From contig OZ024934.1 in assembly GCA_964017235.1 (NCBI GenBank), forward strand, positions 80,876,706 through 80,940,705: DNA of 64,000 nt, read 5' to 3'. Every line of letters starts with the position of its first letter. The first letter of the stretch is position 1. Positions 47,465-59,610 of this stretch are shown piece by piece. The stretch comes from Sabellastarte sp. h YS-2021. Its lineage: Eukaryota > Annelida > Polychaeta > Sabellida > Sabellidae. The notes under the pieces are model-generated. The model saw only the letters and a list, made by a program, of their open reading frames with translations. It was not told where the DNA came from and made no database searches. The position numbers and the translations under genes were made by a program.

Positions 47465-48570
47465 CATCCCGCAAGGGACGCTTGTTTGTGTATAGGAGGA
47501 AATCAGGCTCCGCCGGCTCCGCATTTCATTTTCCTTATAAATCCTTATATCCTTGTAGGTGTGCAACGTCATGGTGTGACCTTGATTTGACCTTTGACCT
47601 TGCTGCAGTGACCTTGACCTTTAAAATCTTGTCGGGGCTATATATCAGAAATTCTAAGGTGTAGGAAGTTGGTACTTGGTAGGGATATTGGTTGGGGGTT
47701 GTAGGCGTTCATCATCATGGTGTAGTCTTGATTTGACCTATGACCTAGTCGTAGTGACCATGAGTTTGAAAATCTTGCCTGGGCTATTTATTGGATTTGG
47801 TAAGGTGTAGAAGGTTGACACTTGGTAGGAACACTGGTTGTGGGGTGTATGTGTGCAACTTCTTGGTGTGACCTTGATTTGACCTTTGACCTTGCTTTAG
47901 TGACCTTGACCTATAAAATCTTGTCGGGGCTATATCTCAGAAACTCTAAGGTGTAGGAAGTTGGAACTTGGTAGGGATATTGGTTGGGGGTTGTAGGCGT
48001 TCATCATCATGGTGTAGTCTTGATTTGACCTATGACCTAGTCGTAGTGACCATGAGTTTGAAAATCTTGCCTGGGCTATTTATTGGATTTGGTAGGGTGT
48101 AGAAGGTTGACACTTGGTAGGGACATTGGTTAGGGGGTGTAGGTGTTCATCATGGTGTGACCTTTAACTTTGGCTCTGCCAAAGTGTGTTCACCTGCAAG
48201 ATTTGAGACATGTTTCCCTTATGATAATTTTTGATATTTTGATTGCTGCAACTGATTAGTTTGTATACTTTTGTATAATTGTGCTATTTTATCGACAGCT
48301 ATACTCCAATTAATAAAATTTACAGCTTTGTAATTTTTAGTTTACTGATTAATGCTGTGATCGTGTATTGAAATGTCTTGATTTAATACTTTATCTTTAC
48401 ATTTTCTTTCTTTTAGAAGTTATTTTCTCTACTTAAACATTATTTGGAGCTTTATATAACTGACACTGCTCTAAAAGTATCCAGATCTTTGTACTTTTTC
48501 ACCACTTCTGTATTTCATGGTGTTGAAAACTATTTCCCCATACTGTGGGGTACAGGCATCTCTGATGCTA
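47465..48570 (+). mobile_element. Family A tandem-repeat element with GTCCC hairpin end
   Basis: Starts with the hairpin CATCCCGCAAGGGACG and CTTGTTTGTG, then about 4.5 family A monomers of ~146 bp (GACCTTTGACCTTG, GGTGTAGGAAGTTGG). A non-repetitive flank (TTTAACTTTGGCTCTGCC, CAGCTATACTCCAATTAATA) follows, then the shared end module, closing with GCATCTCTGATGC at 48556-48568. It is nearly full length. Confidence 0.8.
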
Positions 48571-48861
48571 TTTTTCTTTTATGTTCATGCATAAACATCC
48601 ACACTGTCTCCTTAACTTTCGCTTCTTCTCTCAGTGCTGCATACTTTTCTTTTCAAAAAGCTTTTTCTACTTTATACTATATTGCATCTAAGCTTTGGGG
48701 ACGCTTTGTTTTTGTTAGCAAAAACATTTTTCCAGTTAACAGTAAAGGAAACAATCAAAGAATGTTTTTCTTCTGAACCAAATGACTGGTAATCGGTTAA
48801 GCATCAGGTGTATGTGCGACAAAAAGAAGTTTAATTGCTATTGAATAATATGACTGTTTTA

Positions 48862-49079
48862 GAGTAAGAAATCTAAAATTCGTCCAGAATCTAAAATTCG
48901 CCACCTCTAAACCTTAGTTAATTTCATGAAGAAAATGATGTTTTGTCTTAAAATTGGTATTTTTCAGTTCAAAAAGCCTTATTTTAAATTCAGCAAATCT
49001 CAAGTCAATTAATTTATTTTATTTGTATTTCAACATGTGGCGAATTTCAGATATGTGGCGAATTTCAAATTTCTTACTC
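48862..49079 (+). mobile_element. MITE family M, copy 2 (218 bp)
   Basis: GAGTAAGAAATCTAAAATTC and its complement at the ends, TA duplications at 48860-48861 and 49080-49081. Confidence 0.9.
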
Positions 49080-49089
49080 TATATGTTTT

Positions 49090-52000
49090 CAAGGTTTTTT
49101 TGAGAAAAAAAAACTGTTCACAAGGTGTAGTAGAAGTAAAAGTCTTAACTCAACCTGTACAAGTTATAGTTGTCTAAAACCCAAAACTGTACCAGGTACA
49201 ACTTTATATAACTTCTATCAAATGGATTTATACAAGGTACATTTGTAAAAAACATCCCAACTTGTACACAACATACATAAACTATATATGTATTCTTGGA
49301 GTTCGTTTTTGTCATAAATGATCTACTGTTGAGTAGATTGAATAAAGCTAACAAAATAACCTGCCTAATTTCTGCTGAATGTTATCAGAAAAAACGTCGC
49401 CAAAAGATATTTTTTCACAGCTTAATAATAAGCGATCTCATAAGGGACCATGGATGTCATGCAGCCGATATTGTTACTTTACTATAAGTCAAATATTAGT
49501 CATTTATTTTACATTATTGCATATATATATATAGTCTTATTATGTTTATTTTATTTTCTGTTTCGCATTTACAAACTGTTAGCTTCTTATCAATTGCTTT
49601 TATGATTATGTTAATGATAATACAGAAGTTTACTTGTAACTAAATTAAGGTGGACTGTAATAGTCGGAATATCTTGTCTCCAGTAAACAGATCACACAAG
49701 GTACTCATATTAGTGACTGTAAAACCTCCTCATAGTTTTTGTAAATTGCACTAATTTGGATAATCAGGTATTTATGGCAGTGTTGGTGTTGAGCCCAAAA
49801 TATATGGATTCCCCAGGACTCCATCAGCAGGAATCAACAGAGTAAAACGAGCAAATTTCTGAGACCTTGCCATTTAAAGCCTTTGAAATATTTGAAATGA
49901 TCTTGTTTCATCTGTAAGCAATGGACATTCATTTTTAGCTTCCCAGTAGAAAACACAGAGTAAATAAGGTACTTGGAAGCCTTAATCGCCATCTCTATAA
50001 GAGTACAAATCAAATGCTGAATGTCTCAGTTCTAGTAGTTCTGTTGAAAATGGGCGAGGTGACCGACAAACCACATAGTTCCTCTGGGGTGAAAATGTAA
50101 GACGTACGAGCAAAAAGATTGACTTTACAACATGCTCCCAACAACTCTGACTCATAAGGATAACTCGTAATAATAAGGCCAGATAATTCTTGTGTAATAC
50201 TTGGGAGATTCCTACAAGAAAAATCCTCCCTTTGGAAAAGATTACTCAGCTCAATGTTTATAGAAGATTGAGTGAGATAAGTTATAAACCATAACACCCT
50301 AAAGATAAACATTCTTAAAAGTAGGAGGAGTGTCAGTGATGACCTTGATTGCACTCACACCTCTATGACCAAAAAGGTAAGTTGTATGACCAATAAGGTT
50401 GCCGTGGGGACTACATTGTTGGGTAAGTTGGAAGGCAAACCCACAACAGTGGCATTGGAGTGTTAATGGTATATAGGATGAAAGAGAGCTTTATGTGTTC
50501 TTCTTTGTTTGTCCTTACAGAAGATGTGTCAGATCAGTAACTATGGATTTTTGGTGATACATACAGTAATTAATATGTTAATCAAATGTAACATAAATAA
50601 CTGAAGTACATGTTATTCAAAAGAGAGCTGTACATTCAAGGAAAATGTGTCACTGTATATTGTGGGAGTACTCTGTGGAAAAACATTATCAGCTGTTGCA
50701 TTCTCAAAATGTGATTTTACGGAATAATCTCAAAAATCAAATTTTAAAACAAACAGTAAACTGAAAAGATCCAATACAATATTAAATGCTGTTTTACAAC
50801 ATAAATAAACTACTTCAACATGGATTTTATTGTCAATTCAGTGGCAAAGTAGCCTTAAATAGGGATCCAGGCCTTTGGTCTTCATCCCTTATTTGAAGCT
50901 ATTCTGTGATTGAACTGCCAATAAAGTCTCACAGGTATAGTTTATTTCTACAGTAAAGTAAATGGTCAACATTTTGTTGGCAATTTTTGGCCTCTGGTTT
51001 CACCTCTATTGTGGTTTTATGCAAAAAATACCCTGTGTTGTGTTCAAACTGTTATATTTTCATAACAAGAAATTGTAATCACCTTATTGACCTTGTGTGT
51101 TGTAAACTTGTAGCAAAAAGCTAATAGATTTCATCAGGTTTGATTGAAACTTGTTTGTGTGGTGGAAGTAAGTATAAAAATTTGAAAGGTTGTAGGATGT
51201 AAACTCGTACAAAAGATAAAATTAATTTCCTGTTGTTCCCTGATACTTAGTTGAAAATAATGAAAAATTGAGGATGTTTTAAATCAGATTTGTAAAATAC
51301 CTGCAGTGATTCTGAGTTAATTAAACTGTGCTTCTTGCTGTATATTTCTAGGTGCTAACTACTGCAAATTGTATTATATTTCTCATTTGCTTCTGTGGGA
51401 AGATATGCCTTTAAAATTGCAAGTAGCTAATTTTTGATCAAGTGAAGAAATTTCAATTTTGCCATTGTCAGGATCAAACTTGTTTCTTGGAACAAGTTAA
51501 AGAATTGAAATAAGTTAATAGCAAAAAAAAAAAAAAATTAAAAAAAAAAAAGTGGGCTTGCAGAAAGATGATATATGTCATGCAAATATTTCTTTTTTTT
51601 TGGAATTTTATTTTGTTTTATATAATTAAAGTACAATTTTTTCTTATAACTCAATTGTCTCCTCCCATGGTCAAAAGACAAGGTCTGACATTTCATTTAT
51701 TGCTGAAAAGATGAGTGTTTGACTGATGTTACTTGCAGATGTTACTGATTTACAGCCATTGAGATATTGGTAAACAATTTTTAAATTTTATTGAATTGCT
51801 TATTTATATCATGCTATATAACTTTGTATCAAGTGTAATGTGTCACCATCCCAACATTGTAAATTCATTTAGATTTAGGCACAAGTGTGACATTTGTTTC
51901 TTGTCATCATAATATTTTCTACAATGATCTATATAACTGCTGTATCCTGAAGTTAAGTTGATCCTTTATCTATTTTTAATACTTGAAGTATTAAGTCAGG

Positions 52001-52215
52001 ATTTATTTCCATGTACTTGTGCTCTAGAAAAATATCCAATTTCTGATAACTTTATTGTCCCACAGATAATTTAATTATAGTAAGGTTATTACTCCAATGA
52101 TTAATATTCCAAAAACTATGCAATGGATTGCATTTAAATTTGGTGTGTGATTGTACTTAGTAGGCTGCAGAATGATATTTACCTTATGATAACCATACAG
52201 TCTAAATATAACTTA
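49090..52215. other. AT-rich DNA; one weak minus-strand frame
   Basis: Apart from the frame at 50010-50354 and homopolymer runs near 51525-51551 and 51593, I see no gene or element end here. Confidence 0.4.
50010..50354 (-). CDS. Uncertain 114-codon frame, secreted-like start
   Basis: A hydrophobic N-terminal stretch (SLTLLLLLRMFIFRVLWF) is followed by four cysteines and GLIITSYPYESELLGACCKV, which faintly recalls the start of a CUB domain (G-x-I-x-S-x-x-YP). There are no convincing splice partners. It may be chance. Confidence 0.18.
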   Translation of the reverse strand: MQSRSSLTLLLLLRMFIFRVLWFITYLTQSSINIELSNLFQREDFSCRNLPSITQELSGLIITSYPYESELLGACCKVNLFARTSYIFTPEELCGLSVTSPIFNRTTRTETFSI

Positions 52216-52220
52216 ATTAA

Positions 52221-53745
52221 GCGTCCCGCGAGGGACGCTTGTTTGTATATGGGAGAAGCGACTCCGCCGGATCTGCATTTTCTTTTTCGCAATAGCTTCG
52301 CAGCCATAAGGCGGATTCTTTTCATTTTTGGCAGGTGTATGCAGTAGCCCTGGGAAATTTTTCGGAATATGCTGCGATGACATTTTCACCAATCAGAGAG
52401 GTCACATGACAAAAAATGCGCTTTTTGGAAGGGCGTCTTGTATGGATGATAACTTACGAAGCATTTTATCTATCCACCTGAATTTAAGAAATACCTTCCT
52501 CATATAAAGATCTGGGCGACATTAAATTTTGGCAGGGATAGGTTAAGAAATAACTGAGGTTTGATGATTAATTAAGCATTAACAATTTCTTAACGAGTAA
52601 AACACAAAACTGCTTGTATCTCCTTAACCGTGTGAGATAGAGCGATTTCGTCAAAATTTTCAAACCAAATGGTATTGAAAGAAACTACTCTTTCCAACTT
52701 TCCAAAAATTTTCTCCTTCCCAAAAATGGGGGTCATATTCAATATTCGAATTTTTCGAAAAAAATGCAAAAAACAAAATTGGAAATATAGGCTCATAAGG
52801 TACACATATAGAACAATACTAAGTGATATGAATACTTTTTGAAAACATTTTCTTCATAAAATAAACATTTACCAGTGGGATTTCGACAAAATTTTTGACC
52901 CACAGGGTATCTGTGAAGACCACCCTTTCCAAGTTTCAACAAATATTTCACTCGCCAAAAATAGCGGCCATTTTGAATTTTCGATTTTTTTTTCAAAAAT
53001 GCAAAACACAAAAATTCTTGTATCTCGAAAAGCATGCTAGGTAGAGCTATTTCAATGAAATTTTTGACATGGAGGGTAACTCTGCTGAGTAGGTGACCCA
53101 ATTTTCAAAAAAAATTTGTCCCGCCAAAAATGGTAGCCTTTTTGAATTTTCTGCAAAAGTCACAAAACACAAAAATGCTTGTATCTCTAAAACCGTGTGA
53201 GATAGAGTGATTTCAGCAAAATTTTTGACCCACAGGGTATCTGTGAAGACTAGCCTTTCCAAGTTTCAACGAATATCTCACTCGCCAAAAATGGCACCCA
53301 TTTTGAATTTTCAAATTATTTTCAAAAATGCTTGAATCTCGAAACCGTGCTACATACAGTGATTTCAACGAAATTTTTGACCCGCAAGGTAACTTCGCTG
53401 AGTAGCTGACCCAGTTTTCAAAAAAAAAATGTGTCCCGTCAAAAATGGTGGCCATTTTGAATTTTCGCAAAAATTGCAAAACACACACACACAAAAAATG
53501 CTTGTATCTCCAAAACAGTTTGACAGAGCAATTTCACCAAAATTTTTGATCCACAGGGGGTCTGTGAAGACTAGCCTTTCCAAGTTTTAAAGAATTTTTC
53601 ACTCTCCAAAAATGGGGGTCATTGTCGATTTTCAAATTTGTGAGAAAAGTGCAAAACACCAAATTGCCTGTCTTCTTAACCGTGCAAGATAGAGCAATTT
53701 CATCAAAATTTTTGAAACTCACTGTATCCAAGATAACTACCCTGC
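52221..53745 (+). mobile_element. Element with GTCCC hairpin end and satellite family D (~165 bp)
   Basis: Begins with the perfect hairpin GCGTCCC-GCGA-GGGACGC (52221-52238) and CTTGTTTGT, as at 47465. Then about seven units follow from 52600 to 53745, marked by AATGCTTGTATCTC, AACCGTG, CAAAATTTTTGACCCACAGG and AAAATGG-GGCCATTTTGAAT. Period is 154-235 bp, mostly near 165. Overlapping minus frames in the array are repeat artefacts. Confidence 0.8.
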
Positions 53746-53979
53746 CTAAGAACCACTTTTCCTATATTCTGGCTTTGTTGAGCTATAAGCAGAACTTTCT
53801 TAAATGATTAAGCTGCCATTAATTCTCCTTTTCAGGACGCTTTGTGTTTGCCATGCAAAAACAATCTCTTTGTTCTGCAAGCGATCCTGTAGTTATAGTG
53901 GCTTTAAGGTTAATCACTCTAATGGCTATTGTTAAAAACTGACTAAATGGATTTCAGTCATGTTTGGTATATCTTTGCC

Positions 53980-54165
53980 CCGGGAATGCGGACTACTCAG
54001 CAGGAGATAACTGCAAGAGGTGTTGTGTACCATAAGATCTGCTTGCCATTGGTCAGCAGTGCACAGTACAGAACCTTGACCAGCTATATGCACAGGTTTC
54101 TTCTGCCCTTCCAACTACCCGTCGCAATATAACCAATAAGTACTAGGTGAGACATAAAACACTAT
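53980..54165 (+). mobile_element. Diverged SINE fragment
   Basis: GTACAGAACCTTGACCAGCT, CACAGGTTTCTTCTGCCC and CCGTCGCAATATAACC match the body of the SINEs at 40.2 and 43.7 kb. The tRNA head is decayed. Confidence 0.65.
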
Positions 54166-54169
54166 GTAA

Positions 54170-56440
54170 ATAATTATATAACCACCTAGCTGCAGTTGTA
54201 CTGATTGTAGATTAATTCAAATAGCTTGGACTTAAGGGGATTTGCCCCTGGCTCAACTTTTTAAAGCATAAGACTTGTTTTTATATCTGTGCCTGCAAAT
54301 TATCAGGATACAGCGTGACATTGAACTATTTTTACAAATGCTTACTTTATTAAGTCGAAGGCTATATTTCATACTTACAAAGTGTTACATTTTGATTATG
54401 TTACTGATGGTGTTGTCTTTCATTACATAAAATAATTTACAATGTACAATGTGGTAAATAAAAAAAAATCTCCGAATTTAAGAAGTTAAAAATTTTTTCT
54501 TTACTTAACTGCTCTTGAATAAAATACCAGACCTTTCTTCATTATGGCATGACCAGTATTCTACTTTGTGTTTATTTACTTGAATCTGATGGTAATATAG
54601 TGCATTTGTAAATTGGAGGATCTGATTCTGTTGCTGCCAAAGATGGCTTGGTATCAGCGTTTGGTGTAAGTGCATGCTGCACTCTTAAACTGGAGTAGAC
54701 TCTGCATTTATATGAGTATCCAGTATATCCTTAGGTTTCAACCTCGTTCTTAAAACATATCCACTGTTCCCCTATTATCACCCTGCATCTCTCTGATGCC
54801 GACATCATTTCTTGTTCCTGGATTATTACCTGCATCAAGGAGGTTGTGTTTTTTGCTGATGTACATTTGTCTGTCTGTTTGCAAAATAACTAAAAAAAGT
54901 TAAGGACAGATTTCGATAAAATTGTCAGAAAATATCAACAATGGCATAAGGAATGGATGTTTTTGATTTAGGTGGTGATCTGGATAACTGTCTGGATCCA
55001 GGAATTTTTTCTAAGGATTTATCATTGCACTTAGAAGCAATACTGGAGCTATTGAGGTTTGGTGAGATATGCACTGTCTGAGTATTCTTGTTGAAATTGA
55101 ATTTGTTCTGGTTTATAGTAATGTAGAGCCTCTTTATGGTGCAGGTTGATGTTATAAGAGTTGGTTAAAAATACTGCATTTTCTGATGCATTGTTTTTTG
55201 CCCTTAAAACTGTCTTTACTTGTGCATGTAATCAACTCAAGCTGGTTCTAGTTAGAGTAAGAAATCTAAAATTCGCCACATATCTGAAATTCGCCACAGG
55301 TGAAAATACTAATAAAATAAATGAATTGTGGTGAGATTTGTTGACTGTATAGTAAATTAAGGCTTTTTGAACTGAAAAATACCAATTTTTAGACAAAAAC
55401 ATCATTTTCTTTATAAAATTAACTAAGGTTTTAGCGGTGGCGAATTTTAGATTCCTGGCGAATTTTAGATTTCTTACTCTACAGCATTTTATTGTATAAA
55501 CTTTTCATATTTATACCAACACATCATACCAGCATCTTAAGTGTTACATGTATTGCTGACAAAGTGTTTCTTTTCAAGTGTTAAAACCCAGAGTATAGAA
55601 ACTCTTCTTAAACAAAGATTCTAACCTGGCATAGTTGTGTCCGCGATTCTGATTGGCTAATCAAGGAAATATTTCATCGGTAAAAGCAGCATAACCCTTG
55701 GCTTTCTATTATCACTCACGATGGCTACCCCTTTTTGTCATTAAACTATAAATAATAACACTATTTTTTGCATTTAAAAACATGTTAGATTTGCCTTTAA
55801 GGTTTATAACCTCACACCATGGTAAAATTCTGTGTGTATCATGGTTTGTCGGGGGGTATTCGTAAATTATATAAAGTCCTCCATAGCCCTTGTCCACTTG
55901 AATTTACCCTGTTGACTTTCCTTCGCAAGTAGAGGTATGCTTCTGGTCCCTTGAAATTTTATGATACGTTCAAAAGGTGTATCAAAATAGTAGTTTTTCT
56001 TTTGACTGATATTGATAAAAAAATAACGAAATTGAAAGAAGAAAGTTGTAGAGAGCAAAAGAGTTTGGATGACTTTTATAATGAAAAAAAGTCTATCAAA
56101 ATAGTTGTTTCTTTTTATTGATAATAATAAAATTTTTTCCAAATTTAAATGAAAAAAAAATTGAATTGTTCAAGCATACATGTGACTTGTATATATACTG
56201 GTGTGATATATTGATGGTATATATGTAAATGTGGCATTTTTGTACATTAGGGTGAAGGAAATAAGTTTCTTGAGCACAGTATTATCATTATTTGGTTGGT
56301 TTTTGATCCAATATGTCTTTCTTAGTATTGCTGTAAACACAGATAATTTTGCTGCTATTTAAACATGTTTATGTATGAAATGATTGGAATACTTGTCTTT
56401 TAGTTCAACCATTATTTTTGTAGTGATAATAATTACCCCA
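54170..56440. other. AT-rich DNA without a recognisable gene, apart from MITE copy 3
   Basis: No exon or RNA gene recognised. The MITE at 55255-55479 is listed separately. Confidence 0.4.
55255..55479 (-). mobile_element. MITE family M, copy 3 (225 bp)
   Basis: Ends GAGTAAGAAATCTAAAATTC and GAATTTTAGATTTCTTACTC, TA duplications at 55253-55254 and 55480-55481. Inverted relative to copies 2, 4 and 5. Confidence 0.92.
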
Positions 56441-58172
56441 CAGCCCTTAAGGGCTGTTAGGGTATTGTTTTCACCCATGGTGTCCGGATGGGCGGGCGGG
56501 CGGCGGGAAATAGTTTGTCCGGGCTGTATCTCAGAAACCGTAAGGTGTAGGAAGTTGATACTTGGTAGGGACATTGGTTGGGGGGTGTAAGTGTGCAACG
56601 TCATGGTCTGACCTTGATTTGACCTTTGACCTTGCCGTAGTTACCTTGAGTTTGAAAATCTTGTCCGGGCTATATCTCGGAAACCGTAAGGTGTAGGAAG
56701 TTGATACTTGGTAGGGACATTGGTTAGGGTGTGTAGTTGTGCAACGTCATGGTCTGACCTTGATTTGACCTTTGACCTTGCTGTAGTGACCTTGACCTAT
56801 AAAATCTTGTCCGGGCTATATCTCGGAAACCGTAAGGTGTAGGAAGTTGATACTTAGTAGGGATATTGGTTAGGGGGTGTAGGTCTGCAACGTCATGGTC
56901 TGACCTTGATTTGACCTTTGACCTTGCCGTAGTGGCCTTGACCTATAAAATCTTGTCCGGGCTATATCTCGGAAACCGTAAGGTGTAGGAAGTTGATATT
57001 TGGTAGGGACATTTGCTAGGGGGTGTACGTGTGCAGTGTCATGGTCTGACCTTGATTTGACCCTTGACCTTGTCGTAGTGGCCTTAACCTATAAAATCTT
57101 GTCCGGGCTATATCTCGGAAACCGTAAGGTGTAGAAAGTTGATACTTGGTAGGGATATTGGTTAGGGGGTGTAGGTGTGCAATGTCATGGTCTGACCTTG
57201 ATTTGACCTTTGACCTTGCCGTAGTGACCTTGACCTATAAAATGTTGTCCGGGCTATATCTCGGAAACCGTAAGGTGTAGGAAGTTGGTTCTTGGTAGGG
57301 ACATTGGTTAGGATGTGTAGGTGTGTAACGTCATGGTCTGATCAAGATTTGACCTTTGACCTTGCCGTAGTGACCTTGCGTTCAAAAATTTTGTCCGGGC
57401 TATATCTCGGAAACCGTAAGGTGTAGGAAGTTGATACTTGGTAGGGACATTGGTTAGGGGATGTAGTTGTGCAACGTCATGATCTGACCTTGATTTGACC
57501 TTTGACCTTGGCGTAGTGACCTTGACATATAAAATCTTGTCCGGGCTATATCTTGTAAACCGTAAGGTTGAGGAAGTTGATACTTGCTAGGGACATTGGT
57601 TAGGGGCTATAGGTGTGTATTATCATGGTGTCACCTTAATTTGATCTTTGACCTTGTCGTAGTGACCTTGACCTATAAAATCTTGTTGTACCTTTGGGTC
57701 TCTCTTTTGATGCAGATTACGCACTATTAAAGTCATATTAGAATTTATTAAGAATTTTACTTTCATAACTTCCCATTGTGTAAGAGATAGAATTTCATCA
57801 AGTGAGCCACAGATTTTGCTCCAACACCACACATAAGCATTCATTAAATGTATTACCACTTCTGTATGCATGGTAATATTCAAACCATCTAAATCATAAT
57901 TCGGGCCTTGCAGATGTAGATAAAGAGGGTTGAATTTTAGTTTGTTGATTAATGCTGTCATCTTGTTATTGAATTATCTTGTTTTAATACTTCATCTTTA
58001 TATGCATGATCTTTCTTTTAAACATTATTTCTCCATTTAAACATTGTTTGGACCTTTATATAACTGACAGTGCTCTGAAAGTATCCTGAAGTTTGTACTG
58101 ATACAGTACTTCTGTATCTCATGGTGTTGAAAATATTTCCCTAGGCTGTGGGGTACGGGCATCTCTGATCCT
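56441..58172 (+). mobile_element. Family A tandem-repeat element, 8 monomers, best copy
   Basis: Starts with the perfect 16 bp palindrome CAGCCCTTAAGGGCTG, then a G-rich stretch (GGGCGGGCGGGCGGCGGG). Eight monomers follow, with TGACCTTTGACC-type marks at 56619, 56766, 56912, 57058, 57204, 57350, 57496 and 57642, an almost exact 146 bp period. A unique flank to 58050 precedes the shared end module with GGCATCTCTGATCC (58158-58171). There is no protein-coding potential. It resembles non-autonomous pearl/Helentron-like elements with central tandem repeats; class is inferred. Confidence 0.85.
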
Positions 58173-58321
58173 ATTTTATTCCTTATACTGTGTCATGTTC
58201 TCTTGGAATAATATATTGAAGTTCTACAAAAATAAATAGCAAGCAAAATATAGGTTTAGTTTACTTACTCAGTGAAATTTGGAAATTAGTTTAGTTGTTA
58301 TTTATCATGAAAGTAGATTTA

Positions 58322-58545
58322 GAGTAAGAAATCTAAAATTCGCCAGCAATCTAAAATTCGCCACCTCTAAAACCTTAGTTAATTTTATGAAGAAAATCAT
58401 GTTTTCGTCTCAAAAGTGGTATTTTCAGTTCAAAAAGCCTTAATTTACTATACATTCAACAAATCTCACCACAATTCATTTATTTTATTAGTATTTTCAC
58501 ATGTGGCGAATTTCAGATATGTGGCGAATTTTACATTTCTTACTC
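58322..58545 (+). mobile_element. MITE family M, copy 4 (224 bp)
   Basis: Complementary ends starting GAGTAAGAAATC, TA duplications at 58320-58321 and 58546-58547. Confidence 0.93.
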
Positions 58546-58913
58546 TACTTTAAAATTAATGTGTTCAGTAGAAATATGATGGACTATCACTTTAGTTTGT
58601 GTTGTGTAATGTTTTGAAGGATTTGAAATGTTTTTTTTTTTACTACGCAACATGCTATGGTGTCTCTACCTATTTGCAGATCTTACCTGGTTTATTAACT
58701 GGGGTGTCAATTTGTACCACAATCAGGTACATTATATACTTGCACGATGTTATCATTGCTTTCAACAGCTGTTACTGCATCTGATTGTGTCTCTCATCTC
58801 ACTAAATGTACATCAGGTCAAGTTCATATTCATAATAAATTTGATGATGGGTTACAGATATGATATTTGACAAAATTTCTCATATTAAAATGAGATATGG
58901 AACTACTCTAATA

Positions 58914-59137
58914 GAGTAAGAAATCTAAAATTCGCCAGGAATCTAAAATTCGCCACCTCTAAAACCTTAGTTAATCTTATGAAGAAAATGATGTTTTTGT
59001 CTAAAAATTGGTATTTTTCAGTTCAAAAAGCCTTATTTACTATACCGTCCACAAATCTCACCACAATTCATTTATTTTATTAGTATTTTCACATGTGGCG
59101 AATTTCAGATATGTGGCGAATTTTAGATTTCTTACTC
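58914..59137 (+). mobile_element. MITE family M, copy 5 (224 bp)
   Basis: Perfect 24 bp terminal inverted repeats (GAGTAAGAAATCTAAAATTC plus GCCA), TA duplications at 58912-58913 and 59138-59139. Same orientation as copy 4, only about 370 bp away. Confidence 0.95.
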
Positions 59138-59355
59138 TACATATCTGCTGGCTGTGAGAAGTTGAATAAATTATTTGATTATTAGACATTTCTGATATTA
59201 AAATTGGAATATAAGTTGTTTTGGATTTCATTAGGTTATATGTTTACACCTTTGAGGATTTGTTAAAGCACCCGTTCAAGCTTTTAAAGAAGAAACTGGT
59301 CAGCTGTATCATGTTTTGTTGAGTTATATTGTGCATATACTGTAGATAGTTTTTA

Positions 59356-59610
59356 TGTCAGCTGACTTGTCAGTCAGCTGACATTATGTCGTCACTCTGC
59401 GGCGTGGGCGTACGCGTACGCGTCCGCGTACGCGTCCGCGTGAACAACTTCTCCTCCAAAACTACAAGGCCTAGAGACGTACTGTTTTTTTTAAAAGATA
59501 CCTTATCTATCGAGGATGAAAAATTGTTCAAGGCATGCAAATCTGTCTGTTCGTCTGTTTGCTAGAGACATTACAAGGGGGGTACCCCCACCAAAAGTGT
59601 AAAAATTTCA
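59356..59610 (+). mobile_element. Hairpin and CG-rich end sequence before the 155 bp satellite array
   Basis: A perfect 11 bp stem, TGTCAGCTGAC (59356-59366) with GTCAGCTGACA (59373-59383), has a 6 nt loop. It is followed by a CGTACGCG/CGTCCGCG tandem at 59408-59441 and a GGGGGTACCCCC palindrome near 59578. It is probably the terminal module of the element carrying the array at 59786-63222. Confidence 0.55.

Noticed and set aside
52590-53731. Series of overlapping minus frames of 65-102 codons
   Set aside because: They repeat the same phrases because they cross the ~165 bp family D units.
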